From Bacteroidota bacterium (GTDB lineage Bacteria > Bacteroidota > Bacteroidia > Cytophagales > Cytophagaceae), in contig JAEWYS010000011.1 of NCBI GenBank assembly GCA_023458555.1, positions 1-64,000 on the forward strand: DNA of 64,000 nucleotides, read 5' to 3'. Shown here piece by piece: positions 17,962-26,222 of this stretch. The position numbers were made by a program, and so were the translations under genes. How positions within the stretch are numbered: position 1 is the first letter of the stretch; each line of letters opens with the position of its first letter. A model generated the notes under the pieces. That model was not told where the DNA came from. It ran no database searches and saw only the letters and a program-made list of their open reading frames with translations.

Positions 17962-19476
17962 ATGTCCTTACTCATTTTTTTGTCTGGTTACCGATATCCC
18001 GGCACATTGACTACGTATTTTTTACAGTCCCTTAGGAAGATTACCCAAGCGGCAAGGCCCCTCTCCCCTTTTGCCTTTACTTCGCTATCGGTAGCTCTGT
18101 ACTTTCTGAGCACAACCCTGTCCGTAGAAAGCTTCGCGCAGCTACCCGAACCACAGCGCCCGGCTTTTAAAAAACTCAGCCCTGTTTCCCAGACTAAAAG
18201 CTATACCACAGAGCAGAAAGAGGCGCCTGCTCCTCAGACGGAGCACCACTACGGATCGGCCTTGCAGCCCCAAAAGGCAGATGCCATCATGCCCGATCAT
18301 ATCTACCGCACACTCCGCAAAAACAATACAGTGCTGAACTACAGCAGTACCATTCCCGGCAAAGCCGCTTCCTCTGTTGATATCGTCCGATCTGTAGTAA
18401 ATGAGCTGAAAAGCTATGAGCCGGCCATTTCGTATCGCTTTCCGGCACTGACATCCGCACCCGGCCATACGCATTTTGCTGCGGCATACCAGGAGCTGAC
18501 CGATATGCTGGAAGGACGCAGGCCGCCGGACCTGAAACGGGCGGTCTTCGTGACGGAAAACGCCTTCTTCGGCAACCGGATGAGCTATACGGATTATCAG
18601 GCAACGATAGCTGAAATGACCACCCTCATCCGCCTGAAAATGCAGCAGGAAAAGCTGCCGCTGAAAGACAACGACGCCATCCTGTATATGACGCATCAGT
18701 ATTTTACCGATACCCTGGACATCAAGCTGCCCCTGCATGAGAAGACGGCCACGACCTTTCCCAAGACCTATGATTTTCGGGATCCCTTTGGGCACGAAAA
18801 TCCCACCAATATGTTTGTTTCAAAGCTGATGGCGGAGAACAGCGGCCAGTGCAAATCGCTGCCCCTGCTCTTTCTTATGCTGGTGTACGAACTGGGCGGC
18901 AATGCCTATCTTTCCTTTTCGCCCTCGCATTCTTATATCAAGTGCCGGGACAGAAACGGCACATGGTACAATATGGAGCTTACCAATGGGGCGCTGACCA
19001 GCGATTCCTGGGTAGTCGCCTCGGGTTATGTCCGCTCTGAAGCGGTAAAAAGCGGCATCTTTCTGGATACGCTCAACAGGCAACAGATCATTGCCCAATG
19101 TCTGGTGGATCTGGCTCAGTACTATACATGGCGCTACCGGGCTTATGATGACTTTATCCTGACCTGTGTAAACAAAGCGATGGAGTATCACCCCAATAAT
19201 ATATGGGCTATTCAGGTAAAATCGGATTATTACACCCTGCTTTTTCAATATATTGCTGAACAAAAAGGTTTTAACGGGCCGGAAGCCCTGAAAACTGACC
19301 CCAAAGCCATGGAGCTCTTTACACAACGAAACCGGTTGTATGCACTAATCGACGGTCTGGGCTATGAGCCTATACCGGAACAGGTATACAGGGACTGGCT
19401 GAAAACGCTGGATGAAAAAAGACAACAGCAGGAACACAAACAGCACTATGCCAACTTCTCAAAAATGATCCGATGA
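17962..19476 (+). CDS. Secreted transglutaminase-like protein, paralogue 1
   Basis: The 504-residue product has a long N-terminal export signal (hydrophobic core about 42-57, S-F-A-Q near 60). Its catalytic-looking domain (about 160-480) is shared with the next gene. That domain has a papain-like Cys in G-Q-C297-K-S-L-P, a His in S-H323-S-Y-I-K and an acidic/Asn site in Y-N-M-E-L-T-N-G, the order seen in transglutaminase-like (SirB1-type) families. About 100 extra residues, rich in Pro and Gln, precede the shared domain. It overlaps the next gene by 4 bp (ATGA). Family members are usually hydrolases or inactive; I infer a periplasmic or surface role and cannot name a substrate. Confidence 0.75.
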   Translation: MSLLIFLSGYRYPGTLTTYFLQSLRKITQAARPLSPFAFTSLSVALYFLSTTLSVESFAQLPEPQRPAFKKLSPVSQTKSYTTEQKEAPAPQTEHHYGSALQPQKADAIMPDHIYRTLRKNNTVLNYSSTIPGKAASSVDIVRSVVNELKSYEPAISYRFPALTSAPGHTHFAAAYQELTDMLEGRRPPDLKRAVFVTENAFFGNRMSYTDYQATIAEMTTLIRLKMQQEKLPLKDNDAILYMTHQYFTDTLDIKLPLHEKTATTFPKTYDFRDPFGHENPTNMFVSKLMAENSGQCKSLPLLFLMLVYELGGNAYLSFSPSHSYIKCRDRNGTWYNMELTNGALTSDSWVVASGYVRSEAVKSGIFLDTLNRQQIIAQCLVDLAQYYTWRYRAYDDFILTCVNKAMEYHPNNIWAIQVKSDYYTLLFQYIAEQKGFNGPEALKTDPKAMELFTQRNRLYALIDGLGYEPIPEQVYRDWLKTLDEKRQQQEHKQHYANFSKMIR

Positions 19477-20570
19477 TGAAATTTTTCCTTACCCTTTTAC
19501 TCATTGGCTTTTCCGTTTCCTTATCGGGAGCCGTGCAGAAAAAATACTATGAAGAAGCCTGCCGGGAAATCACAGAAATGCTGGATGGCAAAAGGCCTTA
19601 CAGCTTCAAAAGAGCGGTATTTGTGACGGAAAACTGTTTTCTCAACAATACGCTTGACTACGAAAAATTCAACCACAAAATTGCCTCGCTGGTGCAAACC
19701 TGCCTGGATTATGCCAGGGCCAACAGCGACAGTTTCCTATACGATTACGATGACCGGGAAACGATCCTAAAGCACGCCGCCCTGTTCAGGCTGATGACCG
19801 ACAGTATTCCGTTGATGAAACTGGGCGGCCACATTGTGCATACGATCCCCTACACTTATGATTTTGACGATTTCTGGGGCAAAGAAAACTGGTCACAGAT
19901 GTTTGTTTCCAAGCTCATGGCTACGCATAAAGGCAACTGCCATTCCCTGCCTTATCTCTACAAAATCATCGCTGAGGAAATGGGCTTAGCGGCCCATCTG
20001 GCGCTGGCTCCCCATCATATGTATATAAAGCTGTACGCAAAGAAAACAGGGATGTACAATACGGAGCTTACCAATGCCGCCTTTCCTGTAGATGCCTGGC
20101 TGATGGCTTCAGGCTATATTCATACCGATGCGATCCGCAGCGGGATTTATATGGATACGCTTTCCCGCAAACAGTCTTTGGCGCTCTGCCTGCTGGACCT
20201 TGCCAAAGGTTATGAACGGACATTCGGGACGCAGGACAGCGAATTTCCCGGCCGCTGCTGTGCCACTGCGCTGAAGCATTATCCGAATTTTGTCAATGCG
20301 CTGCTGATGCAGGCTGAGCAAACAAAGAGAAGGCTGGACGACTTAATGCTCCGGCACCAGGCAGGCTCCCTTCAGGATCTTCTTGCGGTGCAGGAAGCAC
20401 GTGATGTATTTGCTGCCTATGAAGCGATGATCCGGCACATATATATTCTGGGCTATCGCAAAATGCCGGAAAAGATGTATGGAGACTGGCTGCTTGACTT
20501 AAAAGAAAACAAAGAAAAATACACGAATAAAAAAGTAATCAATAACTTTAACACTTTACAAACCAGGTAG
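19473..20570 (+). CDS. Secreted transglutaminase-like protein, paralogue 2
   Basis: The 365-residue protein is a shorter paralogue of the upstream gene with its own signal peptide (about 1-20). Shared blocks include E-M-L-D-G-K-R-P, K-R-A-V-F-V-T-E-N, the G-N-C156-H-S-L-P Cys site, P-H-H182-M-Y-I-K and Y-N-T-E-L-T-N. The retained Cys-His-Asx order suggests both copies keep a functional active site. It overlaps the upstream gene by 4 bp and ends 1 bp before the RHS-type gene, so translation of the three is coupled. This pairing suggests that the two enzymes process or modify something belonging to the same operon. Confidence 0.75.
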   Translation: MMKFFLTLLLIGFSVSLSGAVQKKYYEEACREITEMLDGKRPYSFKRAVFVTENCFLNNTLDYEKFNHKIASLVQTCLDYARANSDSFLYDYDDRETILKHAALFRLMTDSIPLMKLGGHIVHTIPYTYDFDDFWGKENWSQMFVSKLMATHKGNCHSLPYLYKIIAEEMGLAAHLALAPHHMYIKLYAKKTGMYNTELTNAAFPVDAWLMASGYIHTDAIRSGIYMDTLSRKQSLALCLLDLAKGYERTFGTQDSEFPGRCCATALKHYPNFVNALLMQAEQTKRRLDDLMLRHQAGSLQDLLAVQEARDVFAAYEAMIRHIYILGYRKMPEKMYGDWLLDLKENKEKYTNKKVINNFNTLQTR

Positions 20571-20571
20571 C

Positions 20572-21690
20572 ATGAATGCAAAACGGCTTATGATCTGCGC
20601 AGCCATGGCGATGGCAGCTACTGCCGCGATGGCCCAGACTTACAATCCCTACCAATCCATTGGCAGGGAAGCCAGGGTACTGACCCTGAGCAATGGCAAA
20701 TATGAGGAATTTTTTGATACGGATACGCTGGAAGTAATCGGTTCGGCAATTCTGAATACCAAAACAATGAGGGTGATCGGCTTTGTGGTGCCGGATACCT
20801 TGTACTCGGAAGCAAACCTGGAACCTGAGCTGGTGAGCCGGTGGCTGAGCCCGGATCCCCTGGCGGCGAAGTATCCTAACCTGTCGCCCTATAATTTTGC
20901 CGGCAATAGCCCTATACTGTACGTGGATTATGACGGCCGGGATTACGGCGTCTATGTAGACCATGCGAACAAAACGATTATTGTGAAGGCGACGTTTTAT
21001 ACGACAAGGAATATTAGTAATGACCAAAGCCAGATGTCAATGCACAATTATAACCGGGCGGTGCTGGCCGGAGAATACTACGAAAATCTGAAAGCTCAGT
21101 ACATTGTTAAAAATGATCAGGGCGAGAGTTTCGTTTATACCATCAGTTTTGATATTGATGTCAGGGAGCCTGAAACAACAGTCCCAATGGCTCATGAGAA
21201 AGCTACTATTGACCCGGAGGGGAATATGTTTCATGCGGGAGCACCGGGAAGACATGTTACCACGCTGGAGGGAAACAGGACTGGACCTACAATAAAAAAC
21301 ATTGATGGTGAAATAGTCAAAGGATATACAGAAGGGATTACTGAATTAAAACAACATGTATATGTTGAAGGCGGTGTCGAAGAAAACCCAAAGACTGTCC
21401 GAACGCTGGATATACATGAAATAGGACATACGTTTACCTCTCTGGTACGAGAGCTTCATAGTCAGAGCGGGACTTTTATGTATTCGGATGAGCATAACGC
21501 AAGAGGCGGTGAGCCGGGATTAAACCTGCCTGGCGGATTTATTGAAAATATTTTGGGTAATGTAGGACTTGGCAACGGACAGGTAGGTGAACGAAAACCC
21601 AATGCTGTATTACACAATACAGGTACTGCACCTTCTAACTTTTCCGGTGGCAGTGTTCAGAATATTCAGAATAACAACATCAAAAAATAA
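20572..21690 (+). CDS. Short RHS-core protein with C-terminal zincin (HEIGH) domain, putative toxin
   Basis: The 372-residue protein has a signal peptide (1-22, A-M-A-Q), then about 70 residues of unknown type. Next comes the conserved end of an RHS-repeat-associated core, S-R-W-L-S-P-D-P-L-A-A-K-Y with S-P-Y-N-F-A-G-N-S-P-I and D-Y-D-G-R-D (about 100-125). In polymorphic toxins this element marks where the variable toxic tip begins. The tip here (about 126-372) has the zinc-protease motif H282-E-I-G-H286. The full RHS barrel is absent. Base composition drops from about 52 percent GC in two sampled rows before the junction to 32-45 percent in rows sampled after it, which suggests tip exchange. 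Role as a secreted protease toxin is inference. Confidence 0.75.
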   Translation: MNAKRLMICAAMAMAATAAMAQTYNPYQSIGREARVLTLSNGKYEEFFDTDTLEVIGSAILNTKTMRVIGFVVPDTLYSEANLEPELVSRWLSPDPLAAKYPNLSPYNFAGNSPILYVDYDGRDYGVYVDHANKTIIVKATFYTTRNISNDQSQMSMHNYNRAVLAGEYYENLKAQYIVKNDQGESFVYTISFDIDVREPETTVPMAHEKATIDPEGNMFHAGAPGRHVTTLEGNRTGPTIKNIDGEIVKGYTEGITELKQHVYVEGGVEENPKTVRTLDIHEIGHTFTSLVRELHSQSGTFMYSDEHNARGGEPGLNLPGGFIENILGNVGLGNGQVGERKPNAVLHNTGTAPSNFSGGSVQNIQNNNIKK

Positions 21691-21696
21691 AACTGT

Positions 21697-22548
21697 ATGA
21701 ATAGTCTCAGTATTTTGTTTTTATTGTTTTGGGGTGCGGTTGCTTTTTCCTGCGTGGCTCAAAAACGCATGACCGATGAAAAGGTCGTAGACATTTTTAA
21801 AAAAAGTAGCCTCAAAGGGCATTATCTAATGTTTTTACCAGATACTGCTTTGCTTATAAATAAATATAAACCCGGAAATTTTAAGGGTTGGTATTGGGGA
21901 GATTTTGACGGAAATGGGAAGAAGGACTTGTTAGCAACATTTAATATTAACTATGGTTATGACTTCCAGTTTTTTTTGCTGGACTACAAAAGCAACACTC
22001 AGGTTATTGAAATTCCCCGTCTTGATATTATACACAGTCATCTTGAACCGACAGATACCGCTAACAGATACATATATACTTTTATGGATTTAGATAGAAA
22101 AAAGATGTACCAGAAAGAAGTGCTTCTCTATAAGAACCGTCTGGTTGAGAAAAGCTTTTTGACCAACGCACTGCCACTGGATAGTTTTACAATCAGTCTG
22201 CGACTAAGAGGCAGAGAGGTAGTATACAAGGGTAAAGGAGAAGAAGTACAACGATATATCAGCGATGACGGTACAGCGTTTTTGGAAAAACCAGTCGGGA
22301 AAGACACGATGGCATTTATTCAAAAAGCCATACGGGCAATGGATTTTGAAAACATTCATGTAAAGCCTACGTATTTTGATGATGCTCCCGCTCTGCATAT
22401 GAACCTCTATTATTCCGACGGTAAGTCGGTAGAGTTTGAGGATCAGATTAATTTCTTTACGGGTGGCTCCATGTATTATTCAATTACACTAAGCTCCCTG
22501 TATAAAAATCTTTTTCCTGAATATTTTATCAAGGACTATTTCTTTTAG
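21697..22548 (+). CDS. Secreted protein with FG-GAP/EF-hand-like loop, candidate immunity protein 1
   Basis: The 283-residue product carries a signal peptide (about 1-20, S-C-V-A-Q; the Cys could make it a lipoprotein). It also has a calcium-loop-like G-D-F-D-G-N-G-K-K-D-L-L near 69-80, a motif seen in FG-GAP/VCBS repeats, but there is no full propeller. The C-terminal half is shared with the next gene (F-D-D-A-P-x-L, S-V-E-F-E-D-Q-I-N-F-F-T-G-G-S, L-Y-K-N/L-L). It starts 6 bp after the zincin gene. A position immediately after a toxin-like gene, tandem duplication and an export signal all suit an immunity role; no family name is recognised. A dead copy lies at 239-439. Confidence 0.7.
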   Translation: MNSLSILFLLFWGAVAFSCVAQKRMTDEKVVDIFKKSSLKGHYLMFLPDTALLINKYKPGNFKGWYWGDFDGNGKKDLLATFNINYGYDFQFFLLDYKSNTQVIEIPRLDIIHSHLEPTDTANRYIYTFMDLDRKKMYQKEVLLYKNRLVEKSFLTNALPLDSFTISLRLRGREVVYKGKGEEVQRYISDDGTAFLEKPVGKDTMAFIQKAIRAMDFENIHVKPTYFDDAPALHMNLYYSDGKSVEFEDQINFFTGGSMYYSITLSSLYKNLFPEYFIKDYFF

Positions 22549-22556
22549 ACACTGGT

Positions 22557-23459
22557 ATGAGACAGATTCTGAGGCACGGTTTCCTGATACTGGCATTGCT
22601 ATACGGGTATTGCTGTATAGCGCAGGATACCAAGCTGACAAAAGACGAAGTATTAAAGCTGTATGAGGAAAGTTCTTTGGAGAAATACTATCTGGTAATC
22701 GACTACTATAACCTGAAAGATATTGGGGAGCCTGATTCAGGCTACATTAATTTAAGCATAAACAGATTTGTTAAAGATACCTTTGACTTTATCTATCAGG
22801 GCGACTTTAACGGCAACGGTAAGCCGGATTTACTGACCGCTCTTACTCCTCAGCTTGGTTGTTGCTACCAGTTTTTCCTGATGGATTACCAGACCAACAA
22901 AAAAGCCAGACAGGTGGTCAAACTCAATCCGGCCTGTCCCTATTATTGCTACCTTGTGCCTGCCGGAAAGGCCAACGAATTTACCTACTATTATCTGAAT
23001 GATAAAAAAGACACGGTTTTTACTCAGGATGTCATTATGTATAAAGGGGAGCTTATTGATAAGGAATTTGTGGAGAAGAAACCGGAGAAGCTGAAAAACT
23101 TTACCATCAATCTGAGGGCAAGCCGGGGAAGGAACAACATCGTGTACCACTACAACGGCAAACGCCTGAGCCGTTACCTGAGCGAAGACGGAGAAGAAAC
23201 GCCCTGGGATATACCGGCCGATACGGCCAGCCTGATCATAGATCTGATGCGCCGGATTGATTTTACCAGTCTGAAAAGACGCAATACCCATTTTGATGAT
23301 GCCCCCTCGCTGGATATGGAAATCGTTTACAAAGGCAAATCAGTGAAGTTTGAGGATACGATCAACTTTTTTACAGGCGGTTCCCTATATTACTCGGTCA
23401 GTCTGGCAAGCCTGTACAAGCTGCTCTATCCGGAACTGTTTAAAGAGAGTTACTGGTAG
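22557..23459 (+). CDS. Secreted protein with FG-GAP/EF-hand-like loop, candidate immunity protein 2
   Basis: This 300-residue paralogue of the preceding gene has a signal peptide (about 1-22, C-C-I-A-Q). It keeps G-D-F-N-G-N-G-K-P-D-L-L-T-A, a Cys pair G-C-C in the middle, and the shared end F-D-D-A-P-S-L-D to F-T-G-G-S-L-Y-Y-S-V. It starts 8 bp after its neighbour and ends just before a strong hairpin, so it closes the operon. The two copies differ enough to suggest separate specificities. Function is unknown; immunity is inferred from gene order only. Confidence 0.7.
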   Translation: MRQILRHGFLILALLYGYCCIAQDTKLTKDEVLKLYEESSLEKYYLVIDYYNLKDIGEPDSGYINLSINRFVKDTFDFIYQGDFNGNGKPDLLTALTPQLGCCYQFFLMDYQTNKKARQVVKLNPACPYYCYLVPAGKANEFTYYYLNDKKDTVFTQDVIMYKGELIDKEFVEKKPEKLKNFTINLRASRGRNNIVYHYNGKRLSRYLSEDGEETPWDIPADTASLIIDLMRRIDFTSLKRRNTHFDDAPSLDMEIVYKGKSVKFEDTINFFTGGSLYYSVSLASLYKLLYPELFKESYW

Positions 23460-23465
23460 TTTATA

Positions 23466-23512
23466 AACCTCCAGGGGTTTGTATATGACGAATAAAAAAC
23501 CCCGGAGGTTTG
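23466..23512. terminator. Hairpin closing the transglutaminase/RHS operon
   Basis: AAACCTCC-A-GGGGTTT pairs with AAACCCC-GGAGGTTT across a 16-base loop, starting 6 bp after the last stop codon. There is no long T run, so it may act as a processing or stability element as well as a terminator. Confidence 0.65.
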
Positions 23513-23617
23513 GCTAGCCATTTTTTCTGCTTATCCGCTTTCTGCATGTAAATCGGGATATTAAACCGGCCGGAGACCTTCTGCTTATTTTTTAATTTGA
23601 TAAAATTTGATTTAAAA

Positions 23618-23632
23618 TGCAACAATGTTGCA
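23618..23632. promoter_or_regulatory. Palindromic operator TGCAACAATGTTGCA (site 1)
   Basis: A perfect 15-bp palindrome (central base unpaired) lies 29 bp before the flavoprotein start. The same sequence occurs at 40384-40398, and a close variant occurs in inverted pairs at 29416-29465. It looks like a TetR- or similar dimer site; no matching regulator gene is in the window. Confidence 0.7.
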
Positions 23633-23661
23633 AAATATGCCGTTATTATATACCTTGTAGT

Positions 23662-24663
23662 ATGACAAGAAGAGACCTCATAAAACAAGGCCTTATGGCA
23701 TCCGTAAACTTAGCGGTTTCTCATCCTTTACTTTCAGCAATATCAACTACATCTATGCCGGAGAATAACAAATTTGAAGTAATCATCCTAGGCGGCAGCT
23801 ATGCCGGGCTTTCTGCCGCTATGGCGCTGGGCCGTTCGTTGCGTAAGGTTCTGATCATTGACAGTGGTCTGCCCTGCAACCGGCAGACTCCCCATTCGCA
23901 CAACTTTATCACGCAAGACGGTGAAAAACCGGCTGCGATAGCTGAAAAAGCCAAAGAACAGGTACTGAAATACGACACGGTCCGGTTCCTGAACGGCCTG
24001 GCTGTGGCCGGAAATAAAACCGAAAACGGGTTTCGGATCAGCACGCAATCCGGTGACAGTTTTGAGGCAAAGAAACTAATTGTTGCCACCGGAATAAAAG
24101 ACACCATGCCTGATCTCAACGGATTTGCAGACTGCTGGGGCATATCGGTGGTACACTGTCCCTACTGTCACGGCTACGAATTACGAAACAGGAAAACCGC
24201 CATAATGGCCAATGGCGAAAGAGCTTTTCATATCACCTCTCTGGTCAGAAACCTTACCGGCGACCTCACTGTCCTTACGTCCGGCATAGCTGACTTTAAG
24301 GAAGATCAGCTGGCAAAGCTAAGCAGGCACCATATACAAATCATCGAAACACCGGTTGTGGAAATTCTCCACAACAAGGGCTATGTAAAGAATATACGCT
24401 TTCAGGATGGCAGCAGCATGGATGTTGAAGGTATATATGCTGCGGTTCCGTTTACGCAACACTCCGATATTCCACTTTCACTGGGCTGTACACTGACTGA
24501 GCAAGGATACATCCAGATTGATGGTTTTCAAAAAACCAGTGTAAAAGGGCTTTTTGCCTGCGGTGACAATTCCTCGATGATGCGCTCCGTTGCCAACGCC
24601 GTATATACCGGCAACATTGCGGGAGCAATGGTCAATAAGGAATTAACGGATGAGCAGTTCTGA
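23662..24663 (+). CDS. Thioredoxin-reductase-like NAD(P)/FAD oxidoreductase
   Basis: The 333-residue enzyme has the FAD-binding V-I-I-L-G-G-S-Y-A-G-L near residue 38, the redox pair H-C-P-Y-C-H-G-Y-E and a C-terminal F-A-C-G-D-N motif. It belongs to the group of small reductases related to thioredoxin reductase. The ATG at 23662 begins a Tat-like leader (M-T-R-R-D-L-I-K-Q-G-L, then a hydrophobic run); the ATG at 23755 would give the usual cytoplasmic form of about 302 residues. A still earlier in-frame start lies inside the palindromic operator and is rejected. A methyltransferase gene follows 38 bp later. Confidence 0.85.
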   Translation: MTRRDLIKQGLMASVNLAVSHPLLSAISTTSMPENNKFEVIILGGSYAGLSAAMALGRSLRKVLIIDSGLPCNRQTPHSHNFITQDGEKPAAIAEKAKEQVLKYDTVRFLNGLAVAGNKTENGFRISTQSGDSFEAKKLIVATGIKDTMPDLNGFADCWGISVVHCPYCHGYELRNRKTAIMANGERAFHITSLVRNLTGDLTVLTSGIADFKEDQLAKLSRHHIQIIETPVVEILHNKGYVKNIRFQDGSSMDVEGIYAAVPFTQHSDIPLSLGCTLTEQGYIQIDGFQKTSVKGLFACGDNSSMMRSVANAVYTGNIAGAMVNKELTDEQF

Positions 24664-24701
24664 GCTGCTTCATTATACAAACTCGAAAAGATAAAAGCAC
24701 C

Positions 24702-25310
24702 ATGGCCGAATTTTGGGAGTCACACTTTAAGGAAAAGAACGAAATGTGGGGATTTGAACCTGCACGCTCTGCTGTAATCACGAAAGATTTTTTTGCAGGA
24801 CAAGCTGTGCAGAATGTTCTCATTCCCGGTATCGGCTATGGACGAAACGCCCGGATTTTCGCAGAGGCAGGAATGTCGGTAACCGGAATCGAAGTATCTG
24901 AAACAGCGATTGCACTGGCCGCAAAGCACTATGGAACCGGTATGACGATCTATCATGGCTCGGTAACCGATATGCCGTTTGACAATACGCTATACGATGG
25001 AATTTTCTGTCACGCCCTGATTCACCTGCTGGACAGCAGAGAGCGGGAAAAGCTTATCCGGGACTGCTTTAATCAGCTTACGGAAAACGGCTGCATGTTT
25101 TTTTCGGCCATCTCCAAAGAAGCGCATACATACGGCCAGGGCAGAGAGCTTGGCAAAGACCGGTTTGAGCTGTTCGGCGGAATATCCATGTTTTTTTACG
25201 ACAAAGCGTCGATCCACTCCGAATTTGAACAGGCTGGCTTATTTGAAATTGAAGAAGTAACAGAAAACTATCCGTTTTTTCTGATAAAATGCCGGAAAAA
25301 CAATTCCTGA
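24702..25310 (+). CDS. Class I SAM-dependent methyltransferase (TehB/thiopurine type)
   Basis: The 202-residue cytoplasmic enzyme opens with F-W-E-S-H-F-K-E-K-N-E-M-W-G-F-E-P, has the SAM loop V-L-I-P-G-I-G-Y-G-R-N-A near 45-56 and the acidic V-T-G-I-E-V-S-E after strand 2. It also has G-I-F-C-H-A-L-I-H-L-L near strand 4. This resembles small methyltransferases acting on thiol, selenium or tellurium compounds. It follows the FAD oxidoreductase by 38 bp, so the two may act together, but the substrate is not known. Confidence 0.85.
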   Translation: MAEFWESHFKEKNEMWGFEPARSAVITKDFFAGQAVQNVLIPGIGYGRNARIFAEAGMSVTGIEVSETAIALAAKHYGTGMTIYHGSVTDMPFDNTLYDGIFCHALIHLLDSREREKLIRDCFNQLTENGCMFFSAISKEAHTYGQGRELGKDRFELFGGISMFFYDKASIHSEFEQAGLFEIEEVTENYPFFLIKCRKNNS

Positions 25311-25409
25311 TAGGAACACCGGCATTCTTTATCCTCATTGTAACGAATATAAGCGCTTAACTATGCAGATAGCAGGGAAACGATGTTACACTCATTTCCC
25401 TGCCCTTAA

Positions 25410-26207
25410 TCATTCGCTTACCTCAAAATAGAAATACCTGGTCGTATGATTACCAAAGGCATCGTACACCTGAACGGTAAAGGTATATTTCCCGGAAGCG
25501 GGCGGCAAAGGAAAATCATAGGCCAGAGCATAGTCCGCAGTCTGGCTGCTTTCGCTGAAAAAATATTGCTCCGCAGTATATTCTGTACCGACAGGGTCAG
25601 TATAGGACACTTCCACACGTCCACCCTGCAAATCATTATTGTCTGTTATACCAAGCACTATTTCTACATGTGAACCGGCCAGGGTACTTTTTCGGATCTC
25701 TACCACCGGAGGCGATGTATCAGCCTGATGGCTGATCTGCAGACTATACACAGCCATATCAGCCTCATTGCCTTTCTGATCAAGCGCCTGCAACATAAAA
25801 TGATAATCTCCGGCCTGGATATCGTCCGGTACGGCCAGCTCTCTGACAAGCGTATAGTCTGTTCCTGCCAATTGCTCAATCTCAATCAGCTGCCAGCGTT
25901 TGGCTCCGCTCGCAGCACGATGACTGTGACAGTCAAAGTTGCTGTGGATATCTATTTTGTACTGAGCAAGTCCGGCGCGGGCTTTGAAATTAATTTCCAT
26001 ACGCAGCACCTGCGAAGTATGCAAAGGAATGACATGAGACTCTTCTGCTCCGCACACCATGCCTGATCCGGCTTCCGGTGACAGCGTCAGAACCGAAATC
26101 TGAGGCTTATCAGGAAGTCCGGCGTCCGGAAGCGGTTCATTTTCCCGACATGCGGAGAAAAGCAGCAGCAAAGCCGCCTGAAAAAAAGCACGTTTTAGCA
26201 TAATCAT
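25410..26207 (-). CDS. DUF4625 lipoprotein
   Basis: The 265-residue product starts with a lipoprotein signal (A-A-L-L-L-L-F-S-A-C, lipobox Cys near residue 20), so it is probably lipid-anchored in a cell membrane. It has the two Ig-like DUF4625 halves, with H-S-N-F-D-C-H-S-H in the first and D-N-N-D-L-Q-G-G-R-V-E-V-S-Y plus D-A-F-G-N-H-T-T at the end. The ATG at 26207 is chosen over an in-frame TTG at 26219; an ATG at 26201 is also possible. It is the last gene of the unit headed by the YCF48-like protein and starts 15 bp after the T9SS gene stop. Confidence 0.82.
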   Translation of the reverse strand: MIMLKRAFFQAALLLLFSACRENEPLPDAGLPDKPQISVLTLSPEAGSGMVCGAEESHVIPLHTSQVLRMEINFKARAGLAQYKIDIHSNFDCHSHRAASGAKRWQLIEIEQLAGTDYTLVRELAVPDDIQAGDYHFMLQALDQKGNEADMAVYSLQISHQADTSPPVVEIRKSTLAGSHVEIVLGITDNNDLQGGRVEVSYTDPVGTEYTAEQYFFSESSQTADYALAYDFPLPPASGKYTFTVQVYDAFGNHTTRYFYFEVSE

Positions 26208-26222
26208 TTTTGTATGCAAAAC

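Noticed and set aside
18142..18795. 217-codon antisense ORF within the transglutaminase-like gene
   Set aside because: It is a shadow of a GC-rich gene with clear conserved motifs on the plus strand.
23617..23661. Longer start (M-Q-Q-C-C) for the flavoprotein
   Set aside because: The codons are the palindromic operator itself. The same false M-Q-Q-C-C start appears at the 40383 operator.
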